Shown here: positions 25,872 to 34,402 of the stretch, in pieces
Layout: every line of letters starts with the position of its first letter
Position numbering within the stretch: the first letter of the stretch is position 1
Assembly: GCF_000300995.1 (NCBI RefSeq)
Contig: NZ_AMRJ01000004.1
Coordinates: forward strand, 121,073 to 185,072
Direction: 5' to 3'
Origin: Alcanivorax hongdengensis A-11-3
Lineage (GTDB): Bacteria; Pseudomonadota; Gammaproteobacteria; Pseudomonadales; Alcanivoracaceae
DNA length: 64,000 nucleotides
Program-made: the position numbers and the translations under genes
Notes under the pieces: generated by a model
Seen by the model: the letters and a program-made list of their open reading frames with translations, nothing else
What the model was told of the DNA's origin: nothing
Database searches by the model: none

Positions 25872-26200
25872 GATGCCTTCCTTCCCTTTACGGTTATTGT
25901 AATGTGGCGGCTTGATCCAGCAGGCTGCCTGCACACTGACCTGACGTGCCGAGTGACACAAGAGGTCAAAGCCTGCCAATTATAGTCATGCGTCGGGCCA
26001 AGAGTGTGACCCGATCAGCACTGAAAAAAAAGCACTGATGCCCAACCGACACCATGCGCCAGACAACCGGCACAAACCAGTGCACGGATCACGTCCGGGG
26101 CGGATACCGGTAACAAAATATGTGGGGTTTCAGGTGGATAGTGGTAATGCGGTGAGGGAGGTAAGCAGGAAAGGAAGCCGGCCAGGCCGGGAAGGAGAGA
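25872..26200. other. Intergenic region upstream of the coiled-coil gene
   Basis: 329 bp without a supported gene. It holds a candidate -10 (25979-25984, minus) for the coiled-coil gene and an A-rich tract near 26023-26032. Nothing else recognisable; the open frame at 26038-26373 on the plus strand overlaps the 35-residue gene and has no family signature. Confidence 0.5.
25979..25984 (-). promoter_or_regulatory. Candidate -10 box for the coiled-coil gene
   Basis: A perfect TATAAT on the minus strand about 108 nt upstream of the start codon; the -35 region is poor. Confidence 0.4.
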
Positions 26201-26308
26201 TTACAGCTCTTCGCCGTCATCTCCCCAGGCGTCATCGCCCTCGTACCACTCTTCCAGGCTTTGCATCATCAACTGCTCTTCCAGACGATCTTCGAGATAT
26301 TCTTCCAT
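26201..26308 (-). CDS. Small acidic protein, 35 residues
   Basis: An ATG-to-TAA frame of 36 codons: MEEYLEDRLEEQLMMQSLEE followed by WYEGDDAWGDDGEEL. The ribosome binding site GAGGA lies 8 nt before the ATG (26306-26308). Composition is extremely acidic (about 16 Asp/Glu, one Arg, no Lys) with two Trp near the C-terminus; the first 20 residues could form an amphipathic helix. I do not recognise a family. Too short for many gene callers, and it lies between the coiled-coil gene and the tRNA operon. A real gene is supported by the start site and the strong composition, but not proved. Confidence 0.55.
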   Translation of the reverse strand: MEEYLEDRLEEQLMMQSLEEWYEGDDAWGDDGEEL

Positions 26309-26426
26309 GGTATTGTCCTCTTTTTGTTGGATTCGGCCCTCTATTGGAACCTGAAGAAATGACAATACAGTGAATCGGAAAGTTCCTGCCGGGCGGCGCA
26401 GACAGACGGGACAAGCACAAACAAAA

Positions 26427-26448
26427 ACGCCCTCAATACTGAGGGCGT
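26427..26448 (-). terminator. Terminator of the tRNA operon
   Basis: 9-bp stem ACGCCCTCA / TGAGGGCGT with loop ATAC; on the minus strand it is followed by TTTTTGTTTG. It lies 12 bp beyond the 3' end of tRNA-Asp. Confidence 0.9.
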
Positions 26449-26460
26449 CTTGCGAATAGA

Positions 26461-26537
26461 TGGCGGAGCGGACGGGACTCGAACCCGCGACCCCCGGCGT
26501 GACAGGCCGGTATTCTAACCAACTGAACTACCGCTCC
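26461..26537 (-). tRNA. tRNA-Asp (GTC)
   Basis: 77 nt with encoded CCA. The acceptor stem GGAGCGG / CCGCTCC, D-arm with AGTTCAGTTGGTTAGAA, anticodon arm CCGGCCTGTCACGCCGG with anticodon GTC, and T-arm GCGGGTTCGAGTCCCGT are all paired. Second gene of a two-tRNA operon with tRNA-Val. Confidence 0.96.
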
Positions 26538-26567
26538 ACTATTCCTTACGGAACTCTTTTCAAAATT

Positions 26568-26643
26568 TGGTGGGTGGTGACGGGATCGAACCGCCGACCC
26601 TCTGCTTGTAAGGCAGATGCTCTCCCAGCTGAGCTAACCACCC
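26568..26643 (-). tRNA. tRNA-Val (TAC)
   Basis: 76 nt with encoded CCA. The acceptor stem is GGGTGGT / ACCACCC, and the anticodon arm CTGCCTTACAAGCAG carries anticodon TAC. The T-arm is GGCGGTTCGATCCCGTC. The sequence is nearly the same as E. coli tRNA-Val(UAC). First gene of the operon. Confidence 0.96.
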
Positions 26644-26667
26644 GCATCGCGTTGCGAAGTGGGCGCC

Positions 26668-26695
26668 ATTTTAGGGATTGGGCCCCGGGTGTCAA
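26668..26695 (-). promoter_or_regulatory. Promoter of the tRNA-Val/tRNA-Asp operon
   Basis: A perfect -35 TTGACA (26690-26695), 16-nt spacer and -10 TAAAAT (26668-26673), followed by the GC-rich discriminator GGCGCCC. This is the typical arrangement of stringently controlled stable-RNA promoters. About 25 nt upstream of the first tRNA. Confidence 0.85.
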
Positions 26696-26799
26696 CGGCT
26701 TTTTTTCAGAAAGAGGTTCGTTTGCCTAGAAAATGGGCGAAACGCCGAAAAGTTGGCCGGAATGCTCACAAAAACGGCGGAAATACCGGCAACGAGCCG

Positions 26800-26991
26800 C
26801 TATTCGCCGGCCTCCAGCGCCTCGATTCGCGCCTTGGCCTCCTCCAGGGTGTAGGTGCCCGCTACCGGCTGGCCGTTGGGCCGGGCTATCAGGTAATGGT
26901 GCACATCCAGGGCCCAGGTCTGCCGGTTCAGCTCCCCTTCCTCGATGATGGTATAGCCGGTCTTGCCCCAGGCCAGAGCGCTGCCGATCAT
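26800..26991 (-). CDS. Small protein co-translated with the TetR regulator
   Basis: 63 residues: MIGSALAWGKTGYTIIEEGE..., then LNRQTWALDVHHYLIARPNG and TLEEAKARIEALEAGE at the C-terminus (helix). Its ATG overlaps the TetR stop (ATGA), so it is translationally coupled. No signal peptide or known family; the hydrophilic C-terminal helix resembles short DUF-type proteins that carry a beta-hairpin and a helix. Function unknown. Confidence 0.6.
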   Translation of the reverse strand: MIGSALAWGKTGYTIIEEGELNRQTWALDVHHYLIARPNGQPVAGTYTLEEAKARIEALEAGE

Positions 26992-27578
26992 GATTCGCCC
27001 ACCACTCTCTCGACCATGATGTCAGCCAGATCATCCAGGCTCAGTGAGCCATCACGGTCAAACCAGTTGGGCACCCAGCCGGTCATGCCGGTGAGCAGGC
27101 GACGAATAATGAAAGGGTCGGCCCGGAAAGCTCCCTCACGATGCAGGCTTTCCAGCACCTGCAGCCAGAGCTGCTCGTAAATGCCGCGCAGGGCCAGCGC
27201 CTTGCGCTGCTTGTCATCACTCAGACAGCGCCATTCGGTCACCAGCACTGCCATGGCCTCGGCGGTATCACCGACGATGGACTGCAATTCCGCACGCAGC
27301 AGGGCCCGCAACTTGTCACGGGCCGAGTCCTGCGAGGCAATAGCCTGACGCAGTCGCTCGGTATTGAAGTGGATCACCTCCTCCATCACCGCGTAGAGGA
27401 TATCCTCCTTGCTCTTGAAGTGATGAAAGATGGAGCCGCTTTGAATGCCCACCGCTGCCGCGATGTCCCGCACCGTGGTACGGTCAAACCCCTTGTCACG
27501 GAACAGGTGAGCCGCTGCACTCAACAAGCGCCCGCGGGGAGAATCATCAATTCCATTAATCGCCAGTGACTCAACCAT
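26988..27578 (-). CDS. TetR family repressor, probable AtuR-like regulator of the terpene cluster
   Basis: 196 residues from the ATG at 27576-27578 (GAGGG upstream). The N-terminal HTH reads LLSAAAHLFRDKGFDRTTVRDIAAAVGIQSGSIFHHFKSKEDIL, with the TetR recognition helix in GIQSGSIFHHF. The C-terminal ligand domain resembles regulators of acyl-CoA catabolism (VTEWRCLSDDKQRKALALRGIYEQLW). It is divergent from atuA, as atuR is in Pseudomonas, where AtuR represses the atu genes. Ligand here is inferred to be an acyl-CoA of the pathway. A longer N-terminus reaching 27662 is not supported. Confidence 0.85.
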   Translation of the reverse strand: MVESLAINGIDDSPRGRLLSAAAHLFRDKGFDRTTVRDIAAAVGIQSGSIFHHFKSKEDILYAVMEEVIHFNTERLRQAIASQDSARDKLRALLRAELQSIVGDTAEAMAVLVTEWRCLSDDKQRKALALRGIYEQLWLQVLESLHREGAFRADPFIIRRLLTGMTGWVPNWFDRDGSLSLDDLADIMVERVVGES

Positions 27579-27686
27579 TGCTACCCTCATTCTGTGACGC
27601 GGCATTATCCCGGTTCCATCGCCGTAGCCGCAAGGCTTGCCCGGGACAGGCAATAAATCCACGCAGGCCGCCCCGGACCTTTACAA

Positions 27687-27704
27687 ACCAAGCGCTTGCT
27701 TGGT
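27687..27704. promoter_or_regulatory. Palindromic operator between tetR and atuA
   Basis: ACCAAGC-GCTT-GCTTGGT, 7-bp perfect arms with a 4-nt centre, halfway between the divergent starts. It lies between a candidate -35 TTTACA (27680-27685) and -10 TAGCTT (27704-27709) for atuA, a position suited to repression. Typical of TetR-family operators; binding is inferred. Confidence 0.65.
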
Positions 27705-27744
27705 AGCTTACGAGACCACGCTTTAACACGCAAATGGAGCCACC

Positions 27745-29526
27745 ATGACCCACCCCGTGCGCATCGGCTGTGCCGCCGGATTCTGGGGCGACACCAACAG
27801 TGCCGCCTTTCAGCTGGTCAAGCAGGCCGAGATCGATTACCTGGTGTTTGATTACCTGGCCGAGGTGACCCTGTCGATCATGGCCGGAGCCCGCATGAAA
27901 GACCCGTCCGCCGGCTATGCCCATGACTTCGTCAACAACGTCATGGCGCCGCTGGCCCGGGACATCAAGGACAAGGGCATCAAGGTGATCAGCAATGCCG
28001 GGGGCGTCAATCCTCGCGCCTGCCGCGAGGCACTGGAAAAGGCCTTTGAGGCCGCCGGCGTGACAATGAAGATTGCCCTGGTGGAAGGCGACGATCTGAA
28101 CCCGCGACGGGCCGACTTTGCCCACGCCACCGAGATGGACAGTGGCGCACCACTGCCACCGTTTACCGTCACCATGAACGCCTACCTGGGCGCCCTGCCC
28201 ATCAAGGCCGCGCTGGATGCCGGCGCCGACATCGTACTCACCGGCCGCATCGCTGACTCGGCGCTGGCACTGGGGCCACTGATGCACGAATTCCACTGGG
28301 CCAATGACGATTACGACAAGCTCGCCCAGGGTTCCCTGGCCGGCCATGTGATTGAATGCGGTGCCCAGTGCACCGGCGGCAACTTCACCGACTGGCGTGA
28401 CGTGCCCGACTTTCACAACATGGGCTTTCCCATCGCCGAGTGCCATGCCGACGGCCACTTTATCATCAGCAAACCGGACAACACTGGCGGTCTGGTGACG
28501 CCGGCCACCGTGGGCGAACAGATCGTTTATGAAATCGGTGATCCGCGTGCCTACATACTGCCGGATGTGGTCTGCGACTTTACCGGCATCGAGCTGACCC
28601 AGGATGGCGACAACCGGGTCAAGGTCACCGGCGCCCGGGGACGCGCGCCCACCGACAGCTACAAGGTCTCCGCCACCTACCCGGACGGCAATCGCATTAC
28701 CGCCTCTTTCCTGATGGGCGGCCTCGATGCCCCGGAAAAAGGCCAGGTGGTGGCCGACGCCATTCTCAAAAAGGTGGCCGGCCTGTTCCAGCAGGTCGGC
28801 ATGGCACCCTTCCGCGATACCAGCGTGGAAATTCTCGGCAGCGAAAGCACCTATGGCGAACACGCCCGCCGCCGGGACACCCGCGAAGTGGTAGTCAAGA
28901 TTGCCGCCCTGCACGACGACAAGAAGGCGCTGGGCCTGTTTGCCCGGGAAATCGCCCAGGCCGCCACCGGCATGGCACCGGGCCTGTCCGGCCTGGTCGG
29001 CGGTCGCCCCAAACCGATCCCCCGCATCCGTCTGTTCTCCACCCTGGTGCGCAAAGAGCAGGTGCCGGTCACCGTGGACATCAATAACCAGACGCTGACG
29101 GTGGCCATTCCCGCCGGCGAGCCCTTCGATGCCGGCGCCCTGCCCACAGACCCGACCGGCGACAGCGCCAGCGGAGAGGTTTGCGTGCCACTGGTGAAAC
29201 TGGCCTGGGCACGCAGCGGCGACAAGGGCAACCATGCCAACATCGGCGTGATCGCCCGCCGGGCGGACTATCTTCCCTACATCAATGCCGCGCTCACCGC
29301 CGAGAGCGTAGCCGATTACATGCGGCATGTGCTCGATCCGGACACCGGCAGCGTCAGTCGCTGGTCCATGCCGGGCATGCATGCCTTTAATTTCCTGCTG
29401 AAAAATGCTCTCGGGGGCGGCGGTATCGCATCGCTGCGCATCGACCCCCAGGGCAAAGCCTTTGCCCAGCAGTTACTGGATTATCCCGTGCCCGTCCCCC
29501 GGGCACTCGCCGAGGAGTTGAATTAA
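27745..29526 (+). CDS. atuA: AtuA-like protein (DUF1446), acyclic terpene utilisation
   Basis: 593 residues, starting [20 protein letters not shown], then [62 protein letters not shown] and EWRD-type region [15 protein letters not shown] smaller C-terminal domain (from about 480: [25 protein letters not shown]) completes the two-part AtuA architecture. AtuA is essential for growth on citronellol/geraniol in pseudomonads; its biochemical role is unsettled (a proposed function is the hydroxyacyl-CoA lyase/hydratase step). GGAG precedes the ATG. First gene of atuABCDEF. Confidence 0.9.
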   Translation: MTHPVRIGCAAGFWGDTNSAAFQLVKQAEIDYLVFDYLAEVTLSIMAGARMKDPSAGYAHDFVNNVMAPLARDIKDKGIKVISNAGGVNPRACREALEKAFEAAGVTMKIALVEGDDLNPRRADFAHATEMDSGAPLPPFTVTMNAYLGALPIKAALDAGADIVLTGRIADSALALGPLMHEFHWANDDYDKLAQGSLAGHVIECGAQCTGGNFTDWRDVPDFHNMGFPIAECHADGHFIISKPDNTGGLVTPATVGEQIVYEIGDPRAYILPDVVCDFTGIELTQDGDNRVKVTGARGRAPTDSYKVSATYPDGNRITASFLMGGLDAPEKGQVVADAILKKVAGLFQQVGMAPFRDTSVEILGSESTYGEHARRRDTREVVVKIAALHDDKKALGLFAREIAQAATGMAPGLSGLVGGRPKPIPRIRLFSTLVRKEQVPVTVDINNQTLTVAIPAGEPFDAGALPTDPTGDSASGEVCVPLVKLAWARSGDKGNHANIGVIARRADYLPYINAALTAESVADYMRHVLDPDTGSVSRWSMPGMHAFNFLLKNALGGGGIASLRIDPQGKAFAQQLLDYPVPVPRALAEELN

Positions 29527-30396
29527 ATGGGTTACCGCAGTGTTTTCCGCGAAGGGCTGTTTAGCGGCCAGAACATCATCGTCACCGGTGGCGGCTCCGG
29601 CATCGGCCGTTGCACCGCCCATGAACTGGCCTCGCTGGGCGCCCGGGTGGTACTGATCGGTCGCAAGCAGGAAAAGCTCGATAGCGTCATGGCGGAGATC
29701 GAGGAAGATGGCGGCCAGGCCCTGGGCTTTACCTGTGATATCCGTGACGAGGAGGCGGTGAAAGAGACCGTGGCCCAGGTCTATCAGGCCGTGGAGCGGG
29801 TCCATGGACTGGTCAACAACGCTGGCGGTCAGTTCCCTTCACCATTGGCCCTGATCAGCCAGAAAGGCTGGGAAACCGTGGTGCGCACCAACCTGACCGG
29901 CGGGTTCCTGATGGCCCGCGAGGTGTTCACCCAGGGCATGAATCGCCATGGCGGCGCCATCGTCAACATCGTCGCCGACATGTGGGGCGGCATGCCCGGC
30001 ATGGGCCACTCCGGCGCTGCCCGGGCCGGAATGGTCAACTTCACCCAGACCGCCGCCTACGAATGGGGCAGCTGCGGGGTACGCGTCAATGCGGTGGCGC
30101 CGGGCTGGATCATGTCCAGCGGCATGGATACCTACCCGGAAGGTTTCAAGCAAACCCTGAAAACCCTGAAAGCGGCGGTGCCCCTCAAGCGCATGGGCAA
30201 CGAGTCCGAAGTGTCCGGCGCCATCTGCTTTTTGCTCAGTGATGCCGCCGCCTTTATCAGTGGCGACACCCTGCGCATCGACGGTGCCGCCAGCCAGGGC
30301 AACGTGGCCATCTTCCCGCTGCCCGACCATGACAAGAGCCAGCCCTTTGACGGCTTTCACCGAGCCTCCACCCCGGACGTCTTCAAGGATCTCTAA
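29527..30396 (+). CDS. atuB: AtuB-like short-chain dehydrogenase/reductase
   Basis: 289 residues, directly after atuA (start is the next base after the atuA stop). The NAD(P) Rossmann motif is TGGGSGIGR, and the NNAGG motif is VNNAGGQFPS. The usual catalytic Tyr-x3-Lys is replaced: the segment is HSGAARAGMVNF, i.e. Ser/Arg instead of Tyr/Lys. The same HSGAARAG motif is found in peroxisomal trans-2-enoyl-CoA reductase-type SDRs (PECR), so a CoA-ester reductase is as likely as the citronellol/citronellal dehydrogenase role given to AtuB in Pseudomonas. The stop shares one base with the atuC start (TAATG). Confidence 0.85.
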   Translation: MGYRSVFREGLFSGQNIIVTGGGSGIGRCTAHELASLGARVVLIGRKQEKLDSVMAEIEEDGGQALGFTCDIRDEEAVKETVAQVYQAVERVHGLVNNAGGQFPSPLALISQKGWETVVRTNLTGGFLMAREVFTQGMNRHGGAIVNIVADMWGGMPGMGHSGAARAGMVNFTQTAAYEWGSCGVRVNAVAPGWIMSSGMDTYPEGFKQTLKTLKAAVPLKRMGNESEVSGAICFLLSDAAAFISGDTLRIDGAASQGNVAIFPLPDHDKSQPFDGFHRASTPDVFKDL

Positions 30397-32006
30397 TGTC
30401 TGTGATCGAATCCGCACTGGATACCCACGGCGAGGAATACCGCCAGAACCGCGAGGCCCTGCTGGCCGCGGTGGAGGAATTCCGCGCCATCGAACAACAG
30501 GTGGTGGATACCGCCGAAGGCAAGCGCGCCAAATTCGAGAAACGCGGCCAGCTGCTGCCCCACGAACGGATCTCCCGCCTGCTGGATGCCGGCTCACCGT
30601 TCCTCAGCCTGATGAACCTGGCCGGCTACAAGATGCACGATGACAAGGACGGTACCGAAGCCGGCGGCAGCACCATTGCCGGCATTGGTTATGTGTCCGG
30701 CGTACGCTGCCTGGTGACCGCCTCCAACTCGGCCATCAAGGGCGGCACCATTTCGCCCTCCGGCCTGCACAAGACCCTGCGCCTGCAGCGCATCGCCCTG
30801 GAAAACAAGCTGCCGGTGGTGAGCCTGGTGGAATCCGGCGGTGCCAACCTGAATTACGCTGCGGAAGTGTTTGTCGATGGTGCGCGCACCTTTGCCAACC
30901 AGGCACGCCTGTCCGCCGCCGGCATTCCGCAGATCACTGTGGTACACGGCAATGCCACCGCCGGTGGTGCCTATCAACCGGGCCTGTCCGACTATGTGGT
31001 AGTCGTGCGCGAGCGGGCCAAGATGTTTCTGGCTGGCCCGCCCCTGCTGAAAGCCGCCACCGGTGAAATCGCCACCGACGAGGAACTGGGCGGCGCCGAA
31101 ATGCACAGCGGCACCGCTGGCACTGCTGAATACCTGGCCGAAAACGACGGCGACGGCATCCGCCAGGCCCGCGAGCTGGTAAAGCTGCTGGGCTGGCGCC
31201 GGGCCGCCGCCGAGGCCCCTGCCCACGAACCGCCGCGCTACGACCCGCAGGAGCTGCTGGGCGTGATACCGGCGGACGCCAAAAAACCCTATGACGTGCG
31301 CGAGGTGATTGCCCGCATCGTCGATGGCTCCGATTTCCTGGATTTCAAGAATGACTGGGACAGCGCCACCGTCTGTGGCTGGAGCACCCTTGAAGGCAAG
31401 CCGGTGGGCATCATCGGCAACAATGGCCCGATCACACCCCGTGGCGCCGCCAAGGCCGCCCAGTTCATCCAGCTGTGCGACCAGACCCGCCGTCCCCTGC
31501 TGTTTCTGCACAACACCACCGGTTTCATGGTGGGCACCGATGCGGAACAGAACGGTGTCATCAAGCACGGTTCCAAAATGCTGCAGGCAGTAGCCAATGC
31601 CCGCGTGCCGAAAATTTCCGTGGTCATCGGCGGCTCCTACGGCGCCGGCAACTACGCCATGTGCGGCCGTGGCCTGGACCCGCGTTTCATCTTTGCCTGG
31701 CCCAATTCCCGGGTAGCCGTGATGGGCGGCCAGCAGGCCGGCATGGTGTTGCGCATCGTCGCCGAAGCCAAACAGCGCGCCAACGGCATCGAGCCGGATG
31801 AAAAGGTGCTGGACATGCTGCAGCAGAGCACCGCACAGAAACTCGACAGCCAATCCACGGCCCTCTACGGCACCGCCCGTTTGTGGGATGACGGCATCAT
31901 TGACCCCCGCGACACACGCCGTGTGGTGGCCTATGCCCTGGACATCTGCGAAGACGCGGAACAACGACAACTGCACCCGAATGCGTTCGGGGTGGCAAGG
32001 CTATAA
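30396..32006 (+). CDS. atuC: Geranyl-CoA carboxylase beta subunit (carboxyltransferase)
   Basis: 536 residues. With the biotin subunit it carboxylates geranyl-CoA to isohexenylglutaconyl-CoA. The carboxyltransferase N- and C-domains are present: KRGQLLPHERISRLLDAGSPFLSL, GIGYVSGVRCLVTASNSAIKGGT, VSLVESGGANLNYAAEVF, HGNATAGGAYQPGLSDY and later FLHNTTGFMVGTDAEQNGVIKHGSKMLQAVANARVPKISVVIGGSYGAGNYAMCGR. In the first domain the loop after AEVFVDG is shorter and has FANQAR where methylcrotonyl-CoA carboxylase usually has a longer loop ending FFNQAN (from memory). This supports a larger substrate pocket, i.e. geranyl-CoA. Synteny also favours atuC over liuB. Confidence 0.88.
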   Translation: MSVIESALDTHGEEYRQNREALLAAVEEFRAIEQQVVDTAEGKRAKFEKRGQLLPHERISRLLDAGSPFLSLMNLAGYKMHDDKDGTEAGGSTIAGIGYVSGVRCLVTASNSAIKGGTISPSGLHKTLRLQRIALENKLPVVSLVESGGANLNYAAEVFVDGARTFANQARLSAAGIPQITVVHGNATAGGAYQPGLSDYVVVVRERAKMFLAGPPLLKAATGEIATDEELGGAEMHSGTAGTAEYLAENDGDGIRQARELVKLLGWRRAAAEAPAHEPPRYDPQELLGVIPADAKKPYDVREVIARIVDGSDFLDFKNDWDSATVCGWSTLEGKPVGIIGNNGPITPRGAAKAAQFIQLCDQTRRPLLFLHNTTGFMVGTDAEQNGVIKHGSKMLQAVANARVPKISVVIGGSYGAGNYAMCGRGLDPRFIFAWPNSRVAVMGGQQAGMVLRIVAEAKQRANGIEPDEKVLDMLQQSTAQKLDSQSTALYGTARLWDDGIIDPRDTRRVVAYALDICEDAEQRQLHPNAFGVARL

Positions 32007-32008
32007 AG

Positions 32009-32128
32009 CAATGAATAATGGAGAATTGACAATGGATAACGACGCGAGTACGGCTCTGCCGATCTTCCACTCCTGAGCCCGCGCTTTTGGGTTTTCGTTA
32101 TCAATTATCCATTCTCAATTATCAATTT
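32009..32128. repeat. Short inverted-repeat element (MITE-like), copy 1
   Basis: Two imperfect 32-nt inverted ends (32009-32040 and 32097-32128), AT-rich, enclose a 56-nt GC-rich core. The left end begins 3 bp after the atuC stop. The left end matches the right end of the second copy (61876-61907) at 28 of 32 positions in reverse complement. No gene inside and no clear target duplication. Confidence 0.75.
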
Positions 32129-32192
32129 GCCCCCGGCCTTTCCGGCAAGCGCTGAACACAACAGAACATGACGAACACAACAGGAGTCACTC

Positions 32193-33350
32193 ATGCTTTT
32201 CACTCAAGAACATGAAGAACTGCGCCGTACGGTCCGCAATTTTGTGGAAAAGGAACTCAACCCCCATGTGAAGGAATGGGAAGACGCCGGCCGTTTTCCG
32301 ATCCATGAGGTGTTCAAGAAAATGGGGGACCTGGGCCTGCTGGGCGTGACCAAGCCCGCCGAGTTTGGTGGCATGGGGCTGGATTACTCCTATGGCCTGG
32401 TCATGAGTGAGGAAATGGGTCGCGTGCACTGCGGCGGCGTGCCGCTGGCGGTGGGCGTGCAGACCGACATGGCGACGCCGGCCCTGGCCCGTTTCGGCAG
32501 CGATGCCCTGCGCCAGGAATTCCTGGCGCCGGCCATCGCCGGTGACATGGTGGCCTCCATTGCCGTGTCCGAGCCCCATGCCGGCTCCGATGTGGCCAAC
32601 ACCAAAACCACCGCCAAAAAAGATGGCGATGACTACGTCATCAACGGCACCAAGATGTGGATCACCAACTCCCCCAGTGCCGACTTCTTCTGCCTGCTGG
32701 CCTGTACCTCCGACGACAAGCCCCATGTCAACAAGTCCCTGATCGTGGTGCCCCGTGATGCCTCCGGCATCACCGTGGACAAGCCGCTCAACAAGCTGGG
32801 CATGCGCTCCTCGGAAACCGCCCAGGTGTTCTTCGACAATGTCCGTGTCCCCCAGCGCAACCTGATCGGCCAGGAGGGCATGGGCTTCATGATGCAGATG
32901 ATGCAGTTCCAGGAAGAGCGCCTGTTCGCCGCCGCCAACAGCCTGATGGGCATGCAGCACGTGATCGACGAAACCATTGCCTATGCCAAGGACCGCCAGG
33001 TATTCGGCATGCCGCTGATCGATAACCAGAGCGTGCATTTCCGCCTGGCCGAGCTGCAGACCGATCTGGAAGCCCTGCGTGCCCTCACCTACCGGGCCTG
33101 CGAAATGTACATCAACGGCAAGGATGTGCTGCAGCTGGCCTCCATGGCGAAACTGAAAGTGGGCCGTCTGAGCCGGGAAGTGGCCGACAGCTGCCTGCAG
33201 TACTGGGGTGGCAATGGCTTCATGTGGGACAACCCGGCCGGCCAGCTCTACCGGGATGGTCGCCTGGGCTCCATCGGCGGCGGTGCCGACGAGGTCATGC
33301 TGGGCATCATCTGCAAGACCATGGATATCCTTCCGGGCAAGAAAAAATAA
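32193..33350 (+). CDS. atuD: Citronellyl-CoA dehydrogenase (acyl-CoA dehydrogenase family)
   Basis: 385 residues. FAD-dependent enzyme expected to oxidise citronellyl-CoA to geranyl-CoA. Acyl-CoA dehydrogenase signatures: SIAVSEPHAGSDVANTKT, MWITNSPSADFF, LNKLGMRSSETAQVFFDNVRVP, EERLFAAANSLMGMQHVID (helix region that carries the general base in isovaleryl-CoA dehydrogenase-type enzymes), ADSCLQYWGGNGFM and DGRLGSIGGGADEVMLGIICK. AGGAG lies 7 nt before the ATG. A MITE-like repeat separates it from atuC, so the gene may have its own transcription start within the operon. Confidence 0.88.
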   Translation: MLFTQEHEELRRTVRNFVEKELNPHVKEWEDAGRFPIHEVFKKMGDLGLLGVTKPAEFGGMGLDYSYGLVMSEEMGRVHCGGVPLAVGVQTDMATPALARFGSDALRQEFLAPAIAGDMVASIAVSEPHAGSDVANTKTTAKKDGDDYVINGTKMWITNSPSADFFCLLACTSDDKPHVNKSLIVVPRDASGITVDKPLNKLGMRSSETAQVFFDNVRVPQRNLIGQEGMGFMMQMMQFQEERLFAAANSLMGMQHVIDETIAYAKDRQVFGMPLIDNQSVHFRLAELQTDLEALRALTYRACEMYINGKDVLQLASMAKLKVGRLSREVADSCLQYWGGNGFMWDNPAGQLYRDGRLGSIGGGADEVMLGIICKTMDILPGKKK

Positions 33351-33367
33351 CGTCAGGCCCTTCATCC

Positions 33368-33431
33368 GTAGGAGCGACGCTCGAGTCGCGATGGCTTGCA
33401 ACCCTGTTCGCGACTCGAGTGTCGCTCCTAC
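33368..33431. repeat. REP-like inverted repeat (GTAGGAGCGACGCTCGAGTC type)
   Basis: GTAGGAGCGACGCTCGAGTCGCGA at the left and its near-complement ending GTCGCTCCTAC at the right, 24-nt arms with a 16-nt centre. It shares the GTAGGAGCG head with the other REP-like copies. Located between atuD and atuE. Confidence 0.8.
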
Positions 33432-33454
33432 AGAAGAAAACAACGAGGTGAAGC

Positions 33455-34258
33455 ATGCGCTTACCCAACACCGACACCTTGCTGGTGAACCAGGACGGTC
33501 CGGTTCTGCACATCACCCTGAACCGGCCGGACAGCCGTAACGCCATGAGCCTGGCCATGGTCAATGAACTGATGGCCCTGTTCGAGGCGGTAAAGGACAA
33601 CCGCGATATACGCGCCATTGTGCTGCGCGGGGCCGGCGGCCACTTCTGTGCCGGCGGCGATATCAAGGATATGGCCGGCGCCCGCCAGCAGGCCGCCGCC
33701 GGTGACAGTGACGCCTACGTGGCACTCAACCGCCGATTCGGGGAAATGATCACAGCCGCCAATCAGCAGCCACAGGTGGTTATCACCGTGCTGGAAGGGG
33801 CGGTGCTGGGCGGCGGCTTCGGCCTGGCCTGTATTTCCGACGTGGCCATTGCCAGCCGCGATGCCACCTTCGGGCTGCCGGAAACCGGCCTGGGCGTCAT
33901 TCCCGCCCAGATCGCCCCCTTTGTGGTTCAACGCATCGGCCTCACCCAGGCCCGCCGTCTGGCACTCACCGGCCTGCGTTTCAAGGGCGAGGAGGCACAG
34001 CGCCTTGGCATCGTGCACGAGGTGGTCGACAGCAGCGAACTGGACAACGCCCTGGCGCAGACGCTGGCCACAGTGCGCCGCTGCGCGCCCAACGCCAACC
34101 GGGTGACCAAACAGCTGGTGCTGAAGGTCGGCCATGAACCCATGGACAGCCTTCTCGACCAGGCGGCGCGGGATTTTGCCGACGCCGTCAACGGCGAAGA
34201 GGGTCAGGAAGGCACCATGGCGTTCGTGCAGAAACGACCGGCGTCCTGGAATCAATAA
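33455..34258 (+). CDS. atuE: Isohexenylglutaconyl-CoA hydratase (enoyl-CoA hydratase family)
   Basis: 267 residues of the crotonase family: LHITLNRPDSRNAMSLAM, GAGGHFCAGGDIKDM (oxyanion loop, first Gly) and VLEGAVLGGGFGLACISDVAIASRDATFGLPETGLGVIPAQI with the catalytic Glu-type region ETGLG. Hydrates isohexenylglutaconyl-CoA to 3-hydroxy-3-isohexenylglutaryl-CoA in the Atu pathway. GAGGTGAAG precedes the ATG. The specific name rests on synteny; alone the sequence says only enoyl-CoA hydratase. Confidence 0.87.
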   Translation: MRLPNTDTLLVNQDGPVLHITLNRPDSRNAMSLAMVNELMALFEAVKDNRDIRAIVLRGAGGHFCAGGDIKDMAGARQQAAAGDSDAYVALNRRFGEMITAANQQPQVVITVLEGAVLGGGFGLACISDVAIASRDATFGLPETGLGVIPAQIAPFVVQRIGLTQARRLALTGLRFKGEEAQRLGIVHEVVDSSELDNALAQTLATVRRCAPNANRVTKQLVLKVGHEPMDSLLDQAARDFADAVNGEEGQEGTMAFVQKRPASWNQ

Positions 34259-34332
34259 CCGTAGGGCGGCAATGGGCACCAGCCCCTCTCCGCCATGACT
34301 GAAAGCGAGCCGTGCCATCCTGCAAGGCCATG

Positions 34333-34359
34333 TCGGAGATGCCCTACTGGCATTTCCGA
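34333..34359. repeat. Hairpin-forming inverted repeat between atuE and atuF
   Basis: 11-bp arms TCGGAGATGCC / GGCATTTCCGA (one G-T pair) with loop CTACT, in the 144-bp gap that also begins with GTAGGGCGGCAAT. It resembles the element at 56164-56226. No T tract follows, so it is a dispersed repeat rather than a terminator. Confidence 0.6.
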
Positions 34360-34402
34360 GCTGCGCGGCTAAAGACATACCGGTTGCCGGTAAGGGAACA
34401 TT

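Noticed and set aside
32187..33443. 418-codon minus-strand frame opposite atuD
   Set aside because: Shadow frame; atuD itself is complete with motifs and a ribosome site.
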